The notes: a model not told the origin generated them from the letters alone. Shown: positions 1-13,600, counted from the first letter of the stretch. The stretch is 64,000 nucleotides of DNA from Chondrosia reniformis (GCA_947172415.1 OX359194.1:806001-870000); one strand, 5' to 3'. Translations and numbers: made by a program.

Positions 1-705
1 AACAATTGAACTGTACACATAATAATATGCTCCACTAATAGACTAAGAGACTTTATATAATATGCTCCCGCAAGACTTCTGCTTTGGCTTATCATTTACA
101 CTTTGTCTGCCTTATATGGGCATAAATATCAAACAAAATACCATAACTAATGAGTTGCCATTAATTAAATGGTAACCTTTTGACAGCCAGTGAGAACAGT
201 TATAATGCACATGCAGTGTATAATAAAAACGATTTAATATATTATTTGTAAAGGCAGTGTTTTGTTTACATTGTACAAATGTCAATAAATAAAGTCACAA
301 TGGGAAAGTAAGCATCTTATCTTAGCCATTCATAGTAATTGAATTGTCTACTTTTACAATGTTAACTATGATTATTCACTCAAAAAGACAAAGAAGAAAG
401 GATCACTGCTGGAGGGTGGAATTCCCTGTAACAGCTGTCTGGCACAGTGAAGAAAGGAAGAAGAGACCTAACTGTATCCCTTAATCTCTATAAGTTTGTC
501 CTAAGTCCTTAGTCTAAGAAAATTGTATATTTCAGTTCTCTTTATGTTTCCTCATATTACGTAGGTATAATAACAATAGCTTTAGGAATATGGTGTATTA
601 GATAATTCACTAATTATTAAAATGTCACACATGCTATGGTTAATGAAACTTCAAAGAAGCATTATAGTATTCTCATTTCATTTAAAAAATTGTTGTATCA
701 CTCAC
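1..705. other. Intron of gene L with a dispersed repeat
   Basis: No coding exon seen. The stretch is homologous to the introns at 9180-9990 (gene A) and 56160-56800 (gene R), so the intron was duplicated together with the exons. A copy of a dispersed repeat lies at about 370-520. Its core, read on the minus strand, resembles GGAATTCCACCC then CTTCATCAGTGATCC; related copies lie near 9.5, 12.2, 19.3, 29.5, 30.5 and 56.6 kb. Confidence 0.6.
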
Positions 706-3700
706 CTAATGTTACTGGATAAGTACTAACTGGATTTGAATTAACAGTACATGTGTATCCTTTAGCATGAGATGTACTGAATGATGAGATAGTGATTGTT
801 CTAACGTATGTGGAAGGTATATTAGAAAGGTATCCAGGAGTGTCAGTCACTGCAGTTCCACTAGTGAACCAGTTCTTTCCTACATCAGGCCCATCACATT
901 CCAACTTTACAGGTTGACTGAGGGTAGGTGTTATAGTGATAGGAGTAGTTGGATCATCAGTCCTTCCAACTCTAATTGTGTTGATAGCTGATGGATTAAC
1001 TACAGAATTTATCAACAGAGACAATAATTTAGTCAGTTCCATTAAATCAAGACAATTAATCTTAATACTAAAACTGTAATATAATATAAAGAACGGCAGA
1101 AAAGGAAACAAACTTGAGCTTACTGAAAGCTGCCATTCAAAAATACAGATAAATAAAATGTTATTGTGTATGAATCCGTATTATATACAAATATAAATAT
1201 ATGAGACGACCAGTAGTTAGAATGAAAACAACAGATGAAGACTAATATTTAAATTCCTAATGACTGCTACTATATAAGATGGTTCTACATTCTAATACAC
1301 AAGCATGTACAGACACAAATTAACACTAATGACACCAGTTTACAACAAATTATTGTACGATTATCACATAATGACTCACCAAGTACCACAGGGTAGGTTG
1401 TCTTTGTCTGAGTATCACCAACAGAAGATACCAAACAAGTGTATGTTCCAGCATGACTTGGAGTGAATGAAGAGAAAGCCAATATCCTAGTATTTCCAGA
1501 AGATGTACTTATTTCATTTTGAGTGGCTTCTACTACACTTCCTGTAGTGTACCATCGTTTACCTACACCATCCCCACTACACTGCAGCTCTACTGATTGA
1601 CCAATGGTAGGTGTTACAGTAGTGGTAGTAGTGTGAAAAGGAGAAGTCGCTACTATAATAGTAGTTGTTTGAGACTTGGTTATCTGAACTGTAAGAAAAT
1701 AAAAGTCATTCATGGATCAATGCAAACTAAATTTGTCTTGTGCTAGTGAAGAAGAACAAAGGAAGTTGGAGTACATCCGTGTACAGAAAACCAACCCACA
1801 CGGATAGATACCTTCACTTCTCGTCTCATCATCATCCTAGGGTGAAAGCTGGCATTGCCCTCTGCCTCAGGGACAGAGCGGAAAAGATCTGTGGTGCTGG
1901 ATCCAGTGTCCTCCAAGAGGAAAAAGAGCACCTGAAAGGGGTACTCCAGGCCAACGGATACCCCAGTAAGGTTGCTGCTAGGCACATGAAGAAGAGACAA
2001 CGGAACCAGGGAAGTAGAGTAGATGGTGGACGTAAACTTTTTATTCCATATGTGAAAGGCCTCAGTGAAATGATCTCCAGAACATGCCGGAAGATTAACA
2101 TAGAAACCATCTTCACAAAGCAGAGATCACTGAGGAGTATCCTCTCTAGGCCTAAACAACCCCAGCCTACCATGGATATTAAAGGTATCGTTTACCAGAT
2201 CGCCTGTTCTAGTTGCCCTGCAGTGTACACTGGAGAAACTGGAAGAACGCTAAAAGTCAGGATGGTGGAGCACAAACGTGCCGTCAGGATGGGGGATGTG
2301 AACAATGGCTTAGCTGTTCACTCCCTAAAAACTGGCCATCCAATTGATTGGAGCCAAGCCAGAGTGGTGGAGAGGGAAGAGAACTGGTACAGAAGAAGAA
2401 TTAAGGAAGCCTTGAAGATCCAACAATGTCAGGTAAGAATGAACTTTGATCAAGGAATTGTACTAAGAAGTGGTTGGAAACCCTTTTTTATGAATACTCC
2501 CTTCACCTCTCCTTCCTCCGGAAATGATGTAACCGATGACATCACTGATGAGGTAATCAAAAATGGTGGGGAAAAGATGCCTATAAATGAAGACACCTTG
2601 AAGACCAACACCAGTCACTGAAGAAGACCCCCAGGGTTGAAACGTTTGGCAGACAGAAGAATCGAAAAAACTGCGTCTCTAGACGCTCTAAAAGTCGAAA
2701 GATGAACCTTTACAAAGATAACATAAAACCGCCAATACTTAAATCTGTCCATATCACCAAATTTTCTTCCCGACAATATTTCCGGCAATACAGTATGCAG
2801 TCAATATTGTAAATTGAAAGAAAAAATAAACACTGCCTGAATGATATTTCAACCAGTGCTGTAATGTACGTACATATACTACCATACCACATTCCATACT
2901 ACGTAGGACTGATAATGGACTGCTTTGCCACAATATGACTAATGTATGTATATAACATAAGCTGTAGTTCCTTCTAGTGTAAAATGGCTATTACTGCAGA
3001 CAGATGGTTTGGCCATTTAATACAGAAACAATACCATTTAATAAAATTCATAAAATATATATTATATATGATGTATCATAATACAGTACTTTTTGGGTTG
3101 GTTGTCCAGAGCAGACATTGCAATCGGTAATCATAGAAGGTTATCGACGCAAGGTAAGGTCATTCTAATGGAAAAGTTTGTTCAAATGGTATAGTCGTGA
3201 GTTACCGATTACAACGTCCAGTCTGCACAACTGACCCAAAATGTATTATAATGTTAAAAAGTTTAAATTTACAAGGTAAAATCTTACAGAAACAACTAGA
3301 TCTACCAGAGCAATAGGCCTAAATGTCCTTAAAGCTGGAACATATACGTATGTATGTACATACACATACGTACATAATACAATAATATTTCTAAAATATT
3401 TGATGATGACATATACGTATGACACTGAAAGTGTTCACTTATTTGTCAATTCCTTTACAGTAACTAATGATGTGACACAACAGGCCAAAGAAGCCTTACT
3501 ACACCTTTCAGTATGATCTGATACACTCATGACCAATAAGTGTTCTTCACTGCTGAATAGACAATGAAGTTTCCTTTTACTACAAAAGACTTGAGGTAAA
3601 TCTTAAAATAGTTTTATAAAAACCTAAATTTAGCAAGTCAAAGGAATTTCTTTGAACAGACCAAACCACAATGCATGTATTACCATACGTATATACAGAC

Positions 3701-6014
3701 AACATTGAAAGTCATGCTAGGTTTAGAATAACAAACAAACTATAAACTAAAAGATGGAAGTGAAGAGGAAATAACTTAGTACTATTAGGCTAATATGAGC
3801 TCATGTGGATACAATTAAGGTTCTGCAACTCTCATTACCTTTTGTTAACAACTACCTTTTCTTAACAACTACCCATATCAAGCTCTCATTACCTTTTTGT
3901 TAACAACTACCCATATCAAGCTCTCATTACCTTTTTGTTAACAACTACCCATATCAAGCTCTCATTACCTTTTTGTTAACAACTACCCATATCAAGCTCT
4001 CATTACCTTTTTGTTAACAACTACCCATATCAAGCTCTCATTATCTTTTGTTAACAACTACCCATATCTATCTAACAAAGATTTTAAGTGTTCATAGTAC
4101 TTCAGTATACGTATGTACACACGAAGTCAGGTTTAACAAGCTTTTAACGAATGCAAATAGACTCTTTTCCTGACATTTTCAAGTCTACCATCTTCATATC
4201 TACCTACAGTATATAATATGTAGGGTCTGTCTACATCTTCACAATTGTAAAGATACTAAAGGTTAGGTACAACCAATTTAGTGAGTCCTTCAAGGGTAAA
4301 TTAGTCATTCTGTTAGTCAACTATTACGTATAACTTAATCAGTCATTCAATTATATCAACTACATGTATTATATAAGGGACTGACTGTGTATAGAGGCCG
4401 TATCAAAGTAGCAGGACTTTCCTTTATATGGTGTATCAAGGATGTACAGTATTGTCACTTCATTCCGTTTCCCAAAAACAGTAGAACATCGGTATTAAAG
4501 TGGTGCTCCAGTCAATTATATAATTTACAATAAAGTAAGCTTAGCAACCGATAGGTAAAACACCTATGTACAAACAATATGATATGGAGGTATATTACCA
4601 GTAACAATATACATATCAAGTTGAATGTCCATAGATTTCCAAAAATTACCTTTGAGGATTATGTAACATCATTTATGTATACACTTTCAAGATGACTATT
4701 GTACATAATACACCTAGGACATGCAGATTTGGAACAATATTCACATTATGAATTGTGTATACACTGTCTGAGATTGATAACAATTGTACACCTCATTGAA
4801 GACAACTTTCACTATTTACATAAACTAGGGTTGTTTGTAAAAAATACATATGTTAATGAAAATAACATAATTACAATCTGATTTTCATTTTAAATACTGA
4901 AAAGTGAGGTAAACTAACAAAAAGATACTACAAAGAATGTAATGATCTAAAACATGAGGGAAAGTCTAAAATGAGGTGTTGCACATGTAAGGCCTCTTTG
5001 TGTACACACAGAAGACACACAGGGAGATGAAATACTGCCATATTGAAACATTAAAGCATCTTAAAAATTACTAAAAATTACTAAATAAATATAAATATAA
5101 TGGACTCTAACAAAAACGTGTTTCGGATATCTAAGGATTGTTTCAGCTACACATGAACACTAAATATCTCATTTGATCATGTTAACAGAATGTACCCACT
5201 GACTGTTAGAAGAGCTACATCAATGGTAGAGTTCTCTATAATCTATCTAATTATTCAATCTAGTGGGTATTAAAACTAAACCTAGAAACGCCAGTTTTAG
5301 TATCTTTAGATAGAAATATTACGACACACATCAATGCCGAATTGTGGTTCCCCGAATTGTACACTTCATAAAACACAATAGCAATTTCAATTTCTCCACT
5401 TAAAACTAGCTAGGAGGAAATTCGATTAACATACTACAAGTGTATCAGCGGTGACGTGACGACGACAATAACAACAATTATAAGGATACTAGCGCTACCA
5501 AAGCTGCGTAACTGATAATATATTCCCTATAGGTACAGACGTATCCACGTTTGGGCCGGGGGAAGCCATATAACGACACACCCATTAATGTGTTCAATTT
5601 GAAAACATTGCGTATACCACATAAACGAAATGTGGTAAGATGCTGAAATTACATTGTGTGAATGTCTCGTAGTGTTGTTCGAAGCTAAGATTGTGTTTAC
5701 TGATCGACTGAGGTCTGCACTGTCACAATTAGCTATCCATTCACTACACAATTCCACTTCTAATTTAATTATTTAACTCTAACGGGAAGTAATAACACTA
5801 ATGAATTTTATGAGCTTAATTTGTGATAAACAAGTAACACGCGTACGTCTTGATACATCGCTGTAGCGTGGGCGTAATTTTCCTTTACGGCTTGGCAGCA
5901 AACGTTTCAATAATAACACATTTTAGTTTTTCCAAACTCACCTAGGTTCGATGCAACCACACATAGCAAAAGAAAACTTCGAAAGTGCCAAATATGCTTC
6001 AAATTCCACATCAT
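706..6014 (-). CDS. Gene L: Ig-domain receptor, 5' part only (3' end beyond the left edge)
   Basis: Exons on the minus strand: 5942-6014, 1380-1688 and 706-999. The first begins with two consecutive Met codons and encodes a basic start then a hydrophobic stretch (FLLLCVVA), a likely signal peptide; it ends in phase 1 at a GTGAGT donor. The other two each encode one Ig domain with Cys, a Trp about 10 residues later, and a GTYTC or KGYTC motif around the second Cys. All junctions are phase 1, so domains can be added or lost in frame. The Ig exons and their introns match the first two Ig exons of the phosphatase gene R near 57 kb, so L may be a second phosphatase-type receptor, but its tail is not in the window. 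Intron 1 is about 4.25 kb and was enlarged by transposons. The Ig exons are secure; the link to the signal exon is less so. Confidence 0.72.
1738..2700 (+). mobile_element. 5'-truncated Penelope-like element with GIY-YIG endonuclease
   Basis: An open frame (1740-2621) holds the C-terminal end of a Penelope-type reverse transcriptase followed by a GIY-YIG nuclease. SVYRKPTHTDRYLHF is the family's post-RT motif. The nuclease shows GIVYQIAC, CSSC, VYTGETGR, a conserved Arg and His in KVRMVEHK, and a later Glu in VEREENWYRRR. The catalytic RT palm is missing, so the copy is 5'-truncated and cannot move by itself. The tail (2620-2700) carries GAAGAAGACCCCCAGGG and AACGTTTGGCA, also found inverted near 12.5 and 16.9 kb. 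It sits in intron 1 of gene L, on the opposite strand, just upstream of the Ig acceptor. The frame is still open, suggesting a fairly recent insertion. Confidence 0.88.
3089..3243. mobile_element. Short MITE with inverted repeats and TA duplication
   Basis: The ends are inverted copies over about 40 bp: TTTTGGGT near the tip and AATCGGTAA at the inner end appear on opposite strands. Each end is flanked by TA (3087-3088 and 3244-3245), as expected for a Tc1/mariner-type non-autonomous element of 155 bp. No coding capacity. The arms have diverged at several positions. Confidence 0.65.
3829..4068. repeat. Minisatellite, about six copies of a 38-bp unit
   Basis: The unit begins CTCTCATTACC and ends CCCATATCAAG, repeated head to tail with almost no change in the central copies and decay at both ends. 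There are no unique spacers, so this is a tandem repeat and not a CRISPR array. It lies in intron 1 of gene L. Confidence 0.9.
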
Positions 6015-6342
6015 ATTCCCCTTCTCTAAGAAATTTTGAGAACAGACTTATTGATCGTCTTCCTTGTCCAAGGGAAATGACGTCATGATTCCACAGGAAT
6101 ATGAATATCGTTAACAAGCTCCGCTCTGTCTCTCAACCAGCTAGCGGAGGCAGAGCAGAGGAATGAACCAAAAACGAGATACATATGACATATTTTTCAA
6201 GTATGTTATAGCAAATTTTGCTAATCTAATACATGCAACTCGACTCTTATGTAATTATAATGCACTAATGCTTTCGTCAAAGAGATGGGTCAAAGTTTAC
6301 TGCTTAGCAGCTGTCAGGACATCACGTGACCAAAGAAAGAAC
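6015..6342. promoter_or_regulatory. Divergent promoter interval with a perfect CRE palindrome
   Basis: The start codon of gene L (6014, minus) and the preferred start of the GH172-like gene (6343, plus) face away from each other across 328 bp. TGACGTCA at 6078-6085 is a perfect cAMP-response-element palindrome and works in either orientation. No TATA box is obvious. Shared control of the two genes is inference from spacing. Confidence 0.5.
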
Positions 6343-7359
6343 ATGGATGCCGCTGTGTTTTGCTTCATGCTGCTATGGTCTTCTGTTTATCCTCATGTTC
6401 CAGTTCAAAGCAATATGAAAACATTCTCCTATGCCATAAAGGACGGTCAAGTAGAGGCCAACCAGGAAAAGGTTCTCTATAAGCGCCAAAGTGGGGCTGG
6501 TGTCGTAACTCTACAATGGTTTGCTAGCAACATTGTGGGGATGAATTACGAAGCCAGGATCAGAATATACGTAGACGAAGAGACTAATGCAAGTATAGAC
6601 TATCAGCTCTATCTCGCTCACGGGATTGGATCGGCGGACAGCATTGAAGACACTTTGGTTCCCTGGGGCACCAAGAGAATATCTCACACTGCAAAAGGTG
6701 GAGGTATCTCCAACACCTACCGGATCCCCTTCCTAAAGGCGCTAAAGGTCACTTTGACCCATCCCAAGGGAGGCACCTTTTGGTATATCATTCGCGGAGT
6801 GGAGAACTACCCTTTGGTCGTTGGAGATTTATTGTTACCAAAAACTGCTAAATTGAAGCTTTATAAAAATGTGAATGTGCTACTGAAACCGTTAGAATTT
6901 CTAACTCTAGCATCAGTCAGTGATGTGGCTGGTTTAATTAGCCAGGTCACTATAGCTGCAAACAGTACAGATTACAACTACCTTGAGGCTTGCTTGCGAG
7001 TTATAGTAGACGGAGGAGATACTAGTTTTCTCTCCTCTGGCACCGAAGACTTCTTTCTCTCTGCTTACTATTTCAACAAAGGAATATATCATATGGATAA
7101 TTCTGGGCTAACCAGTAAAACAGGCAAAGGGCAAATGTCTGCATTCAAGTTTTTTGAAAATGACCCACTTTTGTTTTCAAAGTCAGTTCAATTAATTTGG
7201 AGATGTGGTGAACTTCAAAGTGAAAATGTTACAAACAAATGTCCAAGTAGCTTCTCTTCAGCTACCACATCAGAAGACCATGTGTCTTTATTGAGCAATG
7301 GTGTGAAGCTAGCTGTTACTATGGCTACCACATATACGTGGGTTTATGAGTGGGATTAG
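6343..7359 (+). CDS. Secreted DUF2961 / GH172-like protein, no intron seen
   Basis: A 338-residue protein. The frame is open from 6163, but the Met at 6343 is preferred because it is followed directly by a hydrophobic signal peptide (AVFCFMLLWSSVYP), whereas the upstream 60 residues look like untranslated sequence. Family motifs are in order: YRIPFLKALKV, then LSSGTEDFFLSAYYFNKGIY (the GTED-F block), then a DP-containing region, and an aromatic C-terminus (TTYTWVYEWD). DUF2961 proteins include glycoside hydrolase family 172 enzymes acting on fructose- or arabinose-containing glycans; the Glu in GTED is a candidate catalytic residue. Bacterial members are common, so the lack of an intron among intron-rich neighbours is worth noting as a possible sign of transfer. 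Substrate is unknown. Confidence 0.75.
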   Translation: MDAAVFCFMLLWSSVYPHVPVQSNMKTFSYAIKDGQVEANQEKVLYKRQSGAGVVTLQWFASNIVGMNYEARIRIYVDEETNASIDYQLYLAHGIGSADSIEDTLVPWGTKRISHTAKGGGISNTYRIPFLKALKVTLTHPKGGTFWYIIRGVENYPLVVGDLLLPKTAKLKLYKNVNVLLKPLEFLTLASVSDVAGLISQVTIAANSTDYNYLEACLRVIVDGGDTSFLSSGTEDFFLSAYYFNKGIYHMDNSGLTSKTGKGQMSAFKFFENDPLLFSKSVQLIWRCGELQSENVTNKCPSSFSSATTSEDHVSLLSNGVKLAVTMATTYTWVYEWD

Positions 7360-7691
7360 CAATAAGACATTCTAACAGTATAAAGATTCTTTTTTGTTTT
7401 CAATGTTATAGAACCATTTTCATTTTAAGGGCAATCGAACACAAGTTTGTTTTGAAATTGTCTTGCATGAATTCCAGCATTTATTATGAAACTTACACTG
7501 ATCATTAATTGATTTAGATTTTTCACTCGATGTGGTTTGTGTATACAATTAGCAATCTATATATACCCTAGCTCAGCTCATTGCCAGCAAGTGTAATGAA
7601 AATACCGGCAATACTGTTATATGTAATCGTTATTAATTTATGCTATTATTGTGCCAAACAATGGATACAGTATGTTATATTTACGTACAAC

Positions 7692-10600
7692 ATGGCGTTT
7701 ACATCTGGATTGGTTTCTCTCCTCATTTGGAGCGTCCTTTTCGTTACGAAAAGTAAGTAAAATCACTTCAGGTCCAGTTAATAGGTAAAAGAAATACGTT
7801 ACTATTAATAAATATAATATCCAGGTAAAATTAGTCCTACGGTCGCGTTAGTAGGTACTTAGGCTAGTACCATAGATTATACGTATGTACATGTTTGTAT
7901 ATACATTCTATATACAGCTCTGCTCTGCTAATTTCTTAAAAATTTAGTTTGCATTGATCCTTGAATGACTTTTATTTTCTTACAGTTCAGATGACCAAAT
8001 CTCAAGCAACTACTATTACAGTAGCGACCACTCCTTTTCAAACTACTACCATCACTGTAACACCTACCATTGGTCAATCAGTAGAACTGCAGTGTGTCAC
8101 TACAGATTATAAACTATGGTACACTACAGGAAGTGTTGTAACAGCCACTGGAACTGAAGTAACTATAGGAAGTGGACCTACTAGGATATTGGCCTTCTCT
8201 TCATTCGTTCCAAGTCATGCTGGAACATACACTTGTTTGGTATCTGCTCCTGCTGATACTCAGACAAAGACAACCTACCCTGTGGTACTTGGTGAGTCAT
8301 TATGTGATAATCTTACAATGATTTCATGTAAACATATCATTAGGTTTGGATTGTTACTGTAACATTAAAAATTAGAATGTCAAAACATCCTATACTATAG
8401 TAACATATTTACATTTTTGCTGTTGACTAATTCTTATTTCTTTTAGTCTCGTACAAATTTATACACAAATGTTATAACACTTTATTATGTACGTATTTGT
8501 AGCTTTCCGTAAGCTAAAGGTTTTTTCCTTTTTCTGCTATTTTCCGTAAGCTAAAGGTTTTTTCCTTTTTCTGCTATTCTTTATACTGTATATAATTTGG
8601 AGGATACTTAGGGTCAGTTAAGATTACAACTATATACCCAACAAGTGGCCAAGTAATTTCAGTGGGTGGAGCGGGATAGCAACATATTAAGTTTTTAACT
8701 CGCACTATATATTAAAGAACCTGCATTTCAAAGAGGAATAGTTTTCATTAATTGTGTTGCTTTTAATGCAACAATGTTATACTGTTTATTTCTGGGTGAC
8801 AAATTCTGTCTAGTCAAATGATTGTTTGATTTATTAGAACAATGCTTTTAGGGTGTTTTAGTCAATAAGTTTCTCTTCTGTAGTTAATCCATCAGCTATC
8901 AACACCTTAACAGTTGGAAGGACTGATGATCCAACTACTCCTATCACTATAACACCTACCCTCAGTCAACCTGTAAAGTTGGAATGTGTTAGGCCTAATA
9001 CAGCAAAAAACTGGTTCACTAGTGGAACTGCAGTAACTAACACTCCTGGAGACCTTTCTAATATACCTTTAACATTCGTTAGAACAATCACTATCTCATC
9101 ATTCAGTCCATCTCATGCTAAAGGATACACATGTACTGTTAGTGCCACTCCACTTAGTACTTATCCAGTAATATTAGGTGAGTGATCATTAATTAGAATG
9201 GCTTACTTTCCTAAGCATTTAGTACGTATCCAGTAATACTAGGTGAGTGATACAACAATTATAGTTCATAAAGATAGTTATAATGCTTCAGAATCTTTGA
9301 AGTTTCATTAACCAAGGCATGTGTGACATTTTGATAATTAGTGAATTATCTAATACACTGTATTCCAAAAGCTATTGTTATCACAATGTTTATGAGGAAA
9401 CAAAGAGAATTGACTGGAATACAATTTCTTAGACTAAGGACTTAGGACAAACTTATATTTGAATATGGATACAGTTAGGCTTTGTTTATTCCTTTCGCCA
9501 CTGTGCCAGACAGCTGTTTCAGTGAATTCGACCCTTCAGCAGTGATCCTTTCTTCTTTGTCGTTTTGAGTGAATAATCATGCTTAACATTGTAAAAGTAG
9601 ACAATTCAATTACTATGAATGGCTAAGATAAGATGCTTACTTTCCCATTGTGACTTTATTTATTGACATTTATACAATGTAAACAAAACACTGCCTTTAC
9701 AAACAATATATTAAATCGTTTTTATATACACTGCATGTGCATTATAACTGTTCTCACTGGCTGTCAAAAGGTTACCATTTAATTAATGGCAACACATTAA
9801 TTATGGTATTTTGTTTGTTATTTATGCCCATATAAGGCAGACAAAGTGTAAATGATAAGCCAAAGCAGAGGAAAGTCTATTAGTCTAGTTAGGAGCATAT
9901 TATGTGTACAGTTCAATTGTTTATCAGTTCCAGTTTGATTGATTATGTTATATAACAAGCCAAAACAGAGCATTTTTATCATTTTCCATTTACACAGAAA
10001 CTCCACCTCCTCTACCTGAAATACCTCCACCATCTCAAGTACAAGGAGTCATGTTAACTGGAAGTGGAACATCTTTGACTGTTTCATGGACTGCAGTAAC
10101 TGGAACTGATCCAATGTACGATATATTATATATAGTTAAGTATTCAACTGATAGCGGTACTGAAACAGATCCACCATCTGATGCTATGAAGAGATCAGGA
10201 ATTTCAGCTACATCAACTACACTGACTGGACTTCAATCAGGTACCACCTACTATGTTTGGGTAGCAGCTGAAATCCTTGGTGCTGGAGTTCAAGGACCTT
10301 ACAGTATGAGAGTTTCAAATGCAGGTCAGAAAGTATCTTATAATTAATCTTGTAAATGGAAATGTCATATATGGAATATCTGTATAAACAATGACTAGCT
10401 ACAGAAATGATATTTGTGTACAAAAGACAAATTTGATATACAATGTACATCTTAGAACATTCACTCTACCAATAATGATGTCTTGCAGTATTAAAAGTGT
10501 TTACTTAATTAATAAAGTAGAAAACTAACATTGGCTTGTTTCACTTTGATTTAATTCAAAAGAATTTTTGAATTATATACATACAATGGGAAAGTAGTAA

Positions 10601-13600
10601 TGTCATTTGAACATCATTGTCTTTTTATTGAATAAGAAGTTGCAGGAATTAACTTTGTCGTTACATAATGTTTGTTGCTACTCAGTCCAGTAGTAGTAAG
10701 TTTTCTAGGCTGAGCTAACAAACTAACAAATTCACAATTTTACTCTTTTATTTTGTTGGAACATCTCAAAACTACAAGACCTCTTCTTCCTGATGAAAGG
10801 ATTGACTAAAATACGAAGAGCGCCTTCTGAACTATCAAACAAATATTTCAAGTTTAAAACAACTCCTGGGGCACCTGGCGCCCCCAAACTTGAACTACTT
10901 GCTGGTTCTTAGATGTCCGGTTCACCGATTCCGGTCATCCTTTGAATGTGTATAAGCATTAAGATGCATAAGTACTTTATTGCAAATAGTTATTGAAGTA
11001 ACAGAGTACATCTATACTGTATCTGAGAGTGTATACTACATTTTACTAAAGTCATTTAAAGAATATACGTTTTGCAAACCTTCATACAATTGGTTTCTTA
11101 TATCTAAATATTTATAAATGTAGATTAACTAGTCTACACTTCAAATTTAATTGCAATCAATTAAACTGACTGAATTGAAAATGAATACTATTATATACGT
11201 AGTAGCCACTGATCAATGAAATACAGTTTATCTTAATTATCATAAGCTAAATGTGACTTACATTTCACTTAATTGCAAAAATTGTTTTCTTTCTAATACA
11301 AAGGCTTAAAACTCTCAGGCCTAGGCATTGTAATAATTTACGTAATGGAGTAGAAAGTTTCTGTAGCATATTTTCAGTAAACCCATATTGTAGATTTTTG
11401 CTGATTGTCACTGCAATATAGCAGACAATTTCCATTAACATTATGGAATATATAAGTAGTTAGAAGATGGGAGCTTGTATGTATTATAATAGTTTAATAT
11501 GTAGCATTATGGAATATACACTTATCTCTTATGTACTCTCTTAGTATTAGTTCCATCTAAAGTTATTGGATTATCAGTGTCCTCATCCGTGACTTCAATA
11601 CAACCATATAGACTTTACGTACTTGCTTTGTCATCTGAATGAAGAAGTGCTACATTTTCTTACTTAGTTTCAGTCCCATCTAAAGTTACTGGAGTGACAG
11701 TATCCCCAATGGTGACATCAAATCAACCATCACTTAATGTCACATGGTCAGCTCCTTCAAGTGATCGTCCCATACAACACTATCAAGTAGACTACAGAGT
11801 GGGTACCTCTGGTAGTTGGAGTAGATGGAGTGCAAATCCTACATCTACTTCAGTGACACTGACTGGTCTTCAAAGTGGAACTTCCTACCAAGTGAGAGTG
11901 AGAGCTGTGTCTGATGTTGGAAATGGAGAATGGAGTAATACAGTTAGTGAGACTACATATGATGGTACGTACTGTATGTAAGTGTGAATGAGTAATGCCA
12001 CATATATATAGCTAACTTGTAACATGTACATGAATAATGTATAACACACCATTTTTCACCATGGCTAGTATATATACGTACATCTAAAAGGGAATGAAAA
12101 ACTGTGAGAGCCTTTCAAGAAGATATAGAGTCTCCATTTTTCTCCTCTACTCAGCCAAAAAGCTGTTTCTGGGAATTTCACCCTTCATCAGTGACTCTCA
12201 GAGTCTTAGTCTTCTTCTTAGACTTTGAGCATCCTTGGCTCTCTATGTTCCATCTATGAATCTTGTTATATACGTAATATTATACAGCAATTTGATGCCA
12301 ACAGTTGAATTAAGTGTTACATTAAAAATTGTGATTTTATGAAAGGAATGTACGTAGGTCAACTTAGAAGGGTAAAATATGACATTATTTTTGGATATGA
12401 AAGAAAGGTATGAGACATTCTTAGGTAAACATGCTACTGTTTTGATTGTATGCATATTACAGTTTACTAAGGTCATATTTAAAGAACCTTATATTTTGAT
12501 AGGCACATCTTCAGTCTTCTTGAGCGTCTAAAGACGTAGTTGGTTTACTTTCTTTTATATCGGATGTTTCGACCCTGAGGGTCTTCTTCAGTGACTGATG
12601 GACTGGTTGCAGGCTGCTTCTTTTATACCCACTTTTTGGATTTCCTGTCACATGACTTTACATGTGACTAGTCATATGACCCTCATTAGGAACAGATGAA
12701 TAGGAAGTATGAATATTATTAAATAGTATTCTTTACCTGACACTTCTGTATCCTGATGGCTTTCTTGATCCTCCTCCAACTGTGTCTTTAGACACACAAA
12801 AAGAATTAATTAAGATGTGCCTATATATCAAAAGATAAATCTGATGCAGTTAGAAGAATCCATATTAGCTAGTTAAAAAAAAACCTGGCAAACAATTTAA
12901 TCACAGCATTGCTTTCTCAAGATAAAACTGTCCAATTAATCTCATCAGTTACAGTGATTTTAATCAATCAAACTGGCACAGGTGACTCAATTACATAGCT
13001 GTATAATAATTACATCATCTCTCTTTTGAGTTATTTCACCAATACTGTTTAGGTTGATTGCGAGATTACATAATGTCACTTGAAGTGTAAAATTCTTTAT
13101 TTATACAGTATAATTTAAAATTTAGTAAATTATATTACAGAAATTTTGTGATATATATTGCATATCCTCTATTGATTAAGCACTCATAACACTTGCTTAT
13201 CCTCTGGTCTAATCTTGCTCTTTTACCTGCTTATACACCATCTGTAATATGCTTTATATTATTTATTAGTTATCAGTCCCATATATTATTTTATATAGTT
13301 CCATCTAAAGTTACTGGAGTGACAGCATCCCCAATGTTGACTTCAAATCAACCTTCACTTCATGTCACATGGTCAGCTCCTTCAAGTGATCGTCCCATAC
13401 AACACTATCAAGTAGACTACAGAGTGGGTACCTCTGGTAGTTGGAGTACATGGAGTCCAAATCCTACATCTACTTCAGTGACACTGACTGGTCTTCAAAG
13501 TGGAATTACCTACCAAGTGAGAGTGAGAGCTGTGTCTGATGCTGGAAATGGAACATGGAGTGATACAGTTAGTGAGACTACTTATGATGGTACGTATAGA

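Noticed and set aside
3829-4068. Regular 38-bp repeats resembling a CRISPR array
   Set aside because: No unique spacers between units; plain minisatellite in an animal intron.
6163-6342. Upstream in-frame ATG for the GH172-like gene
   Set aside because: The 60 extra residues lack family similarity and would bury the signal peptide that starts at 6343.
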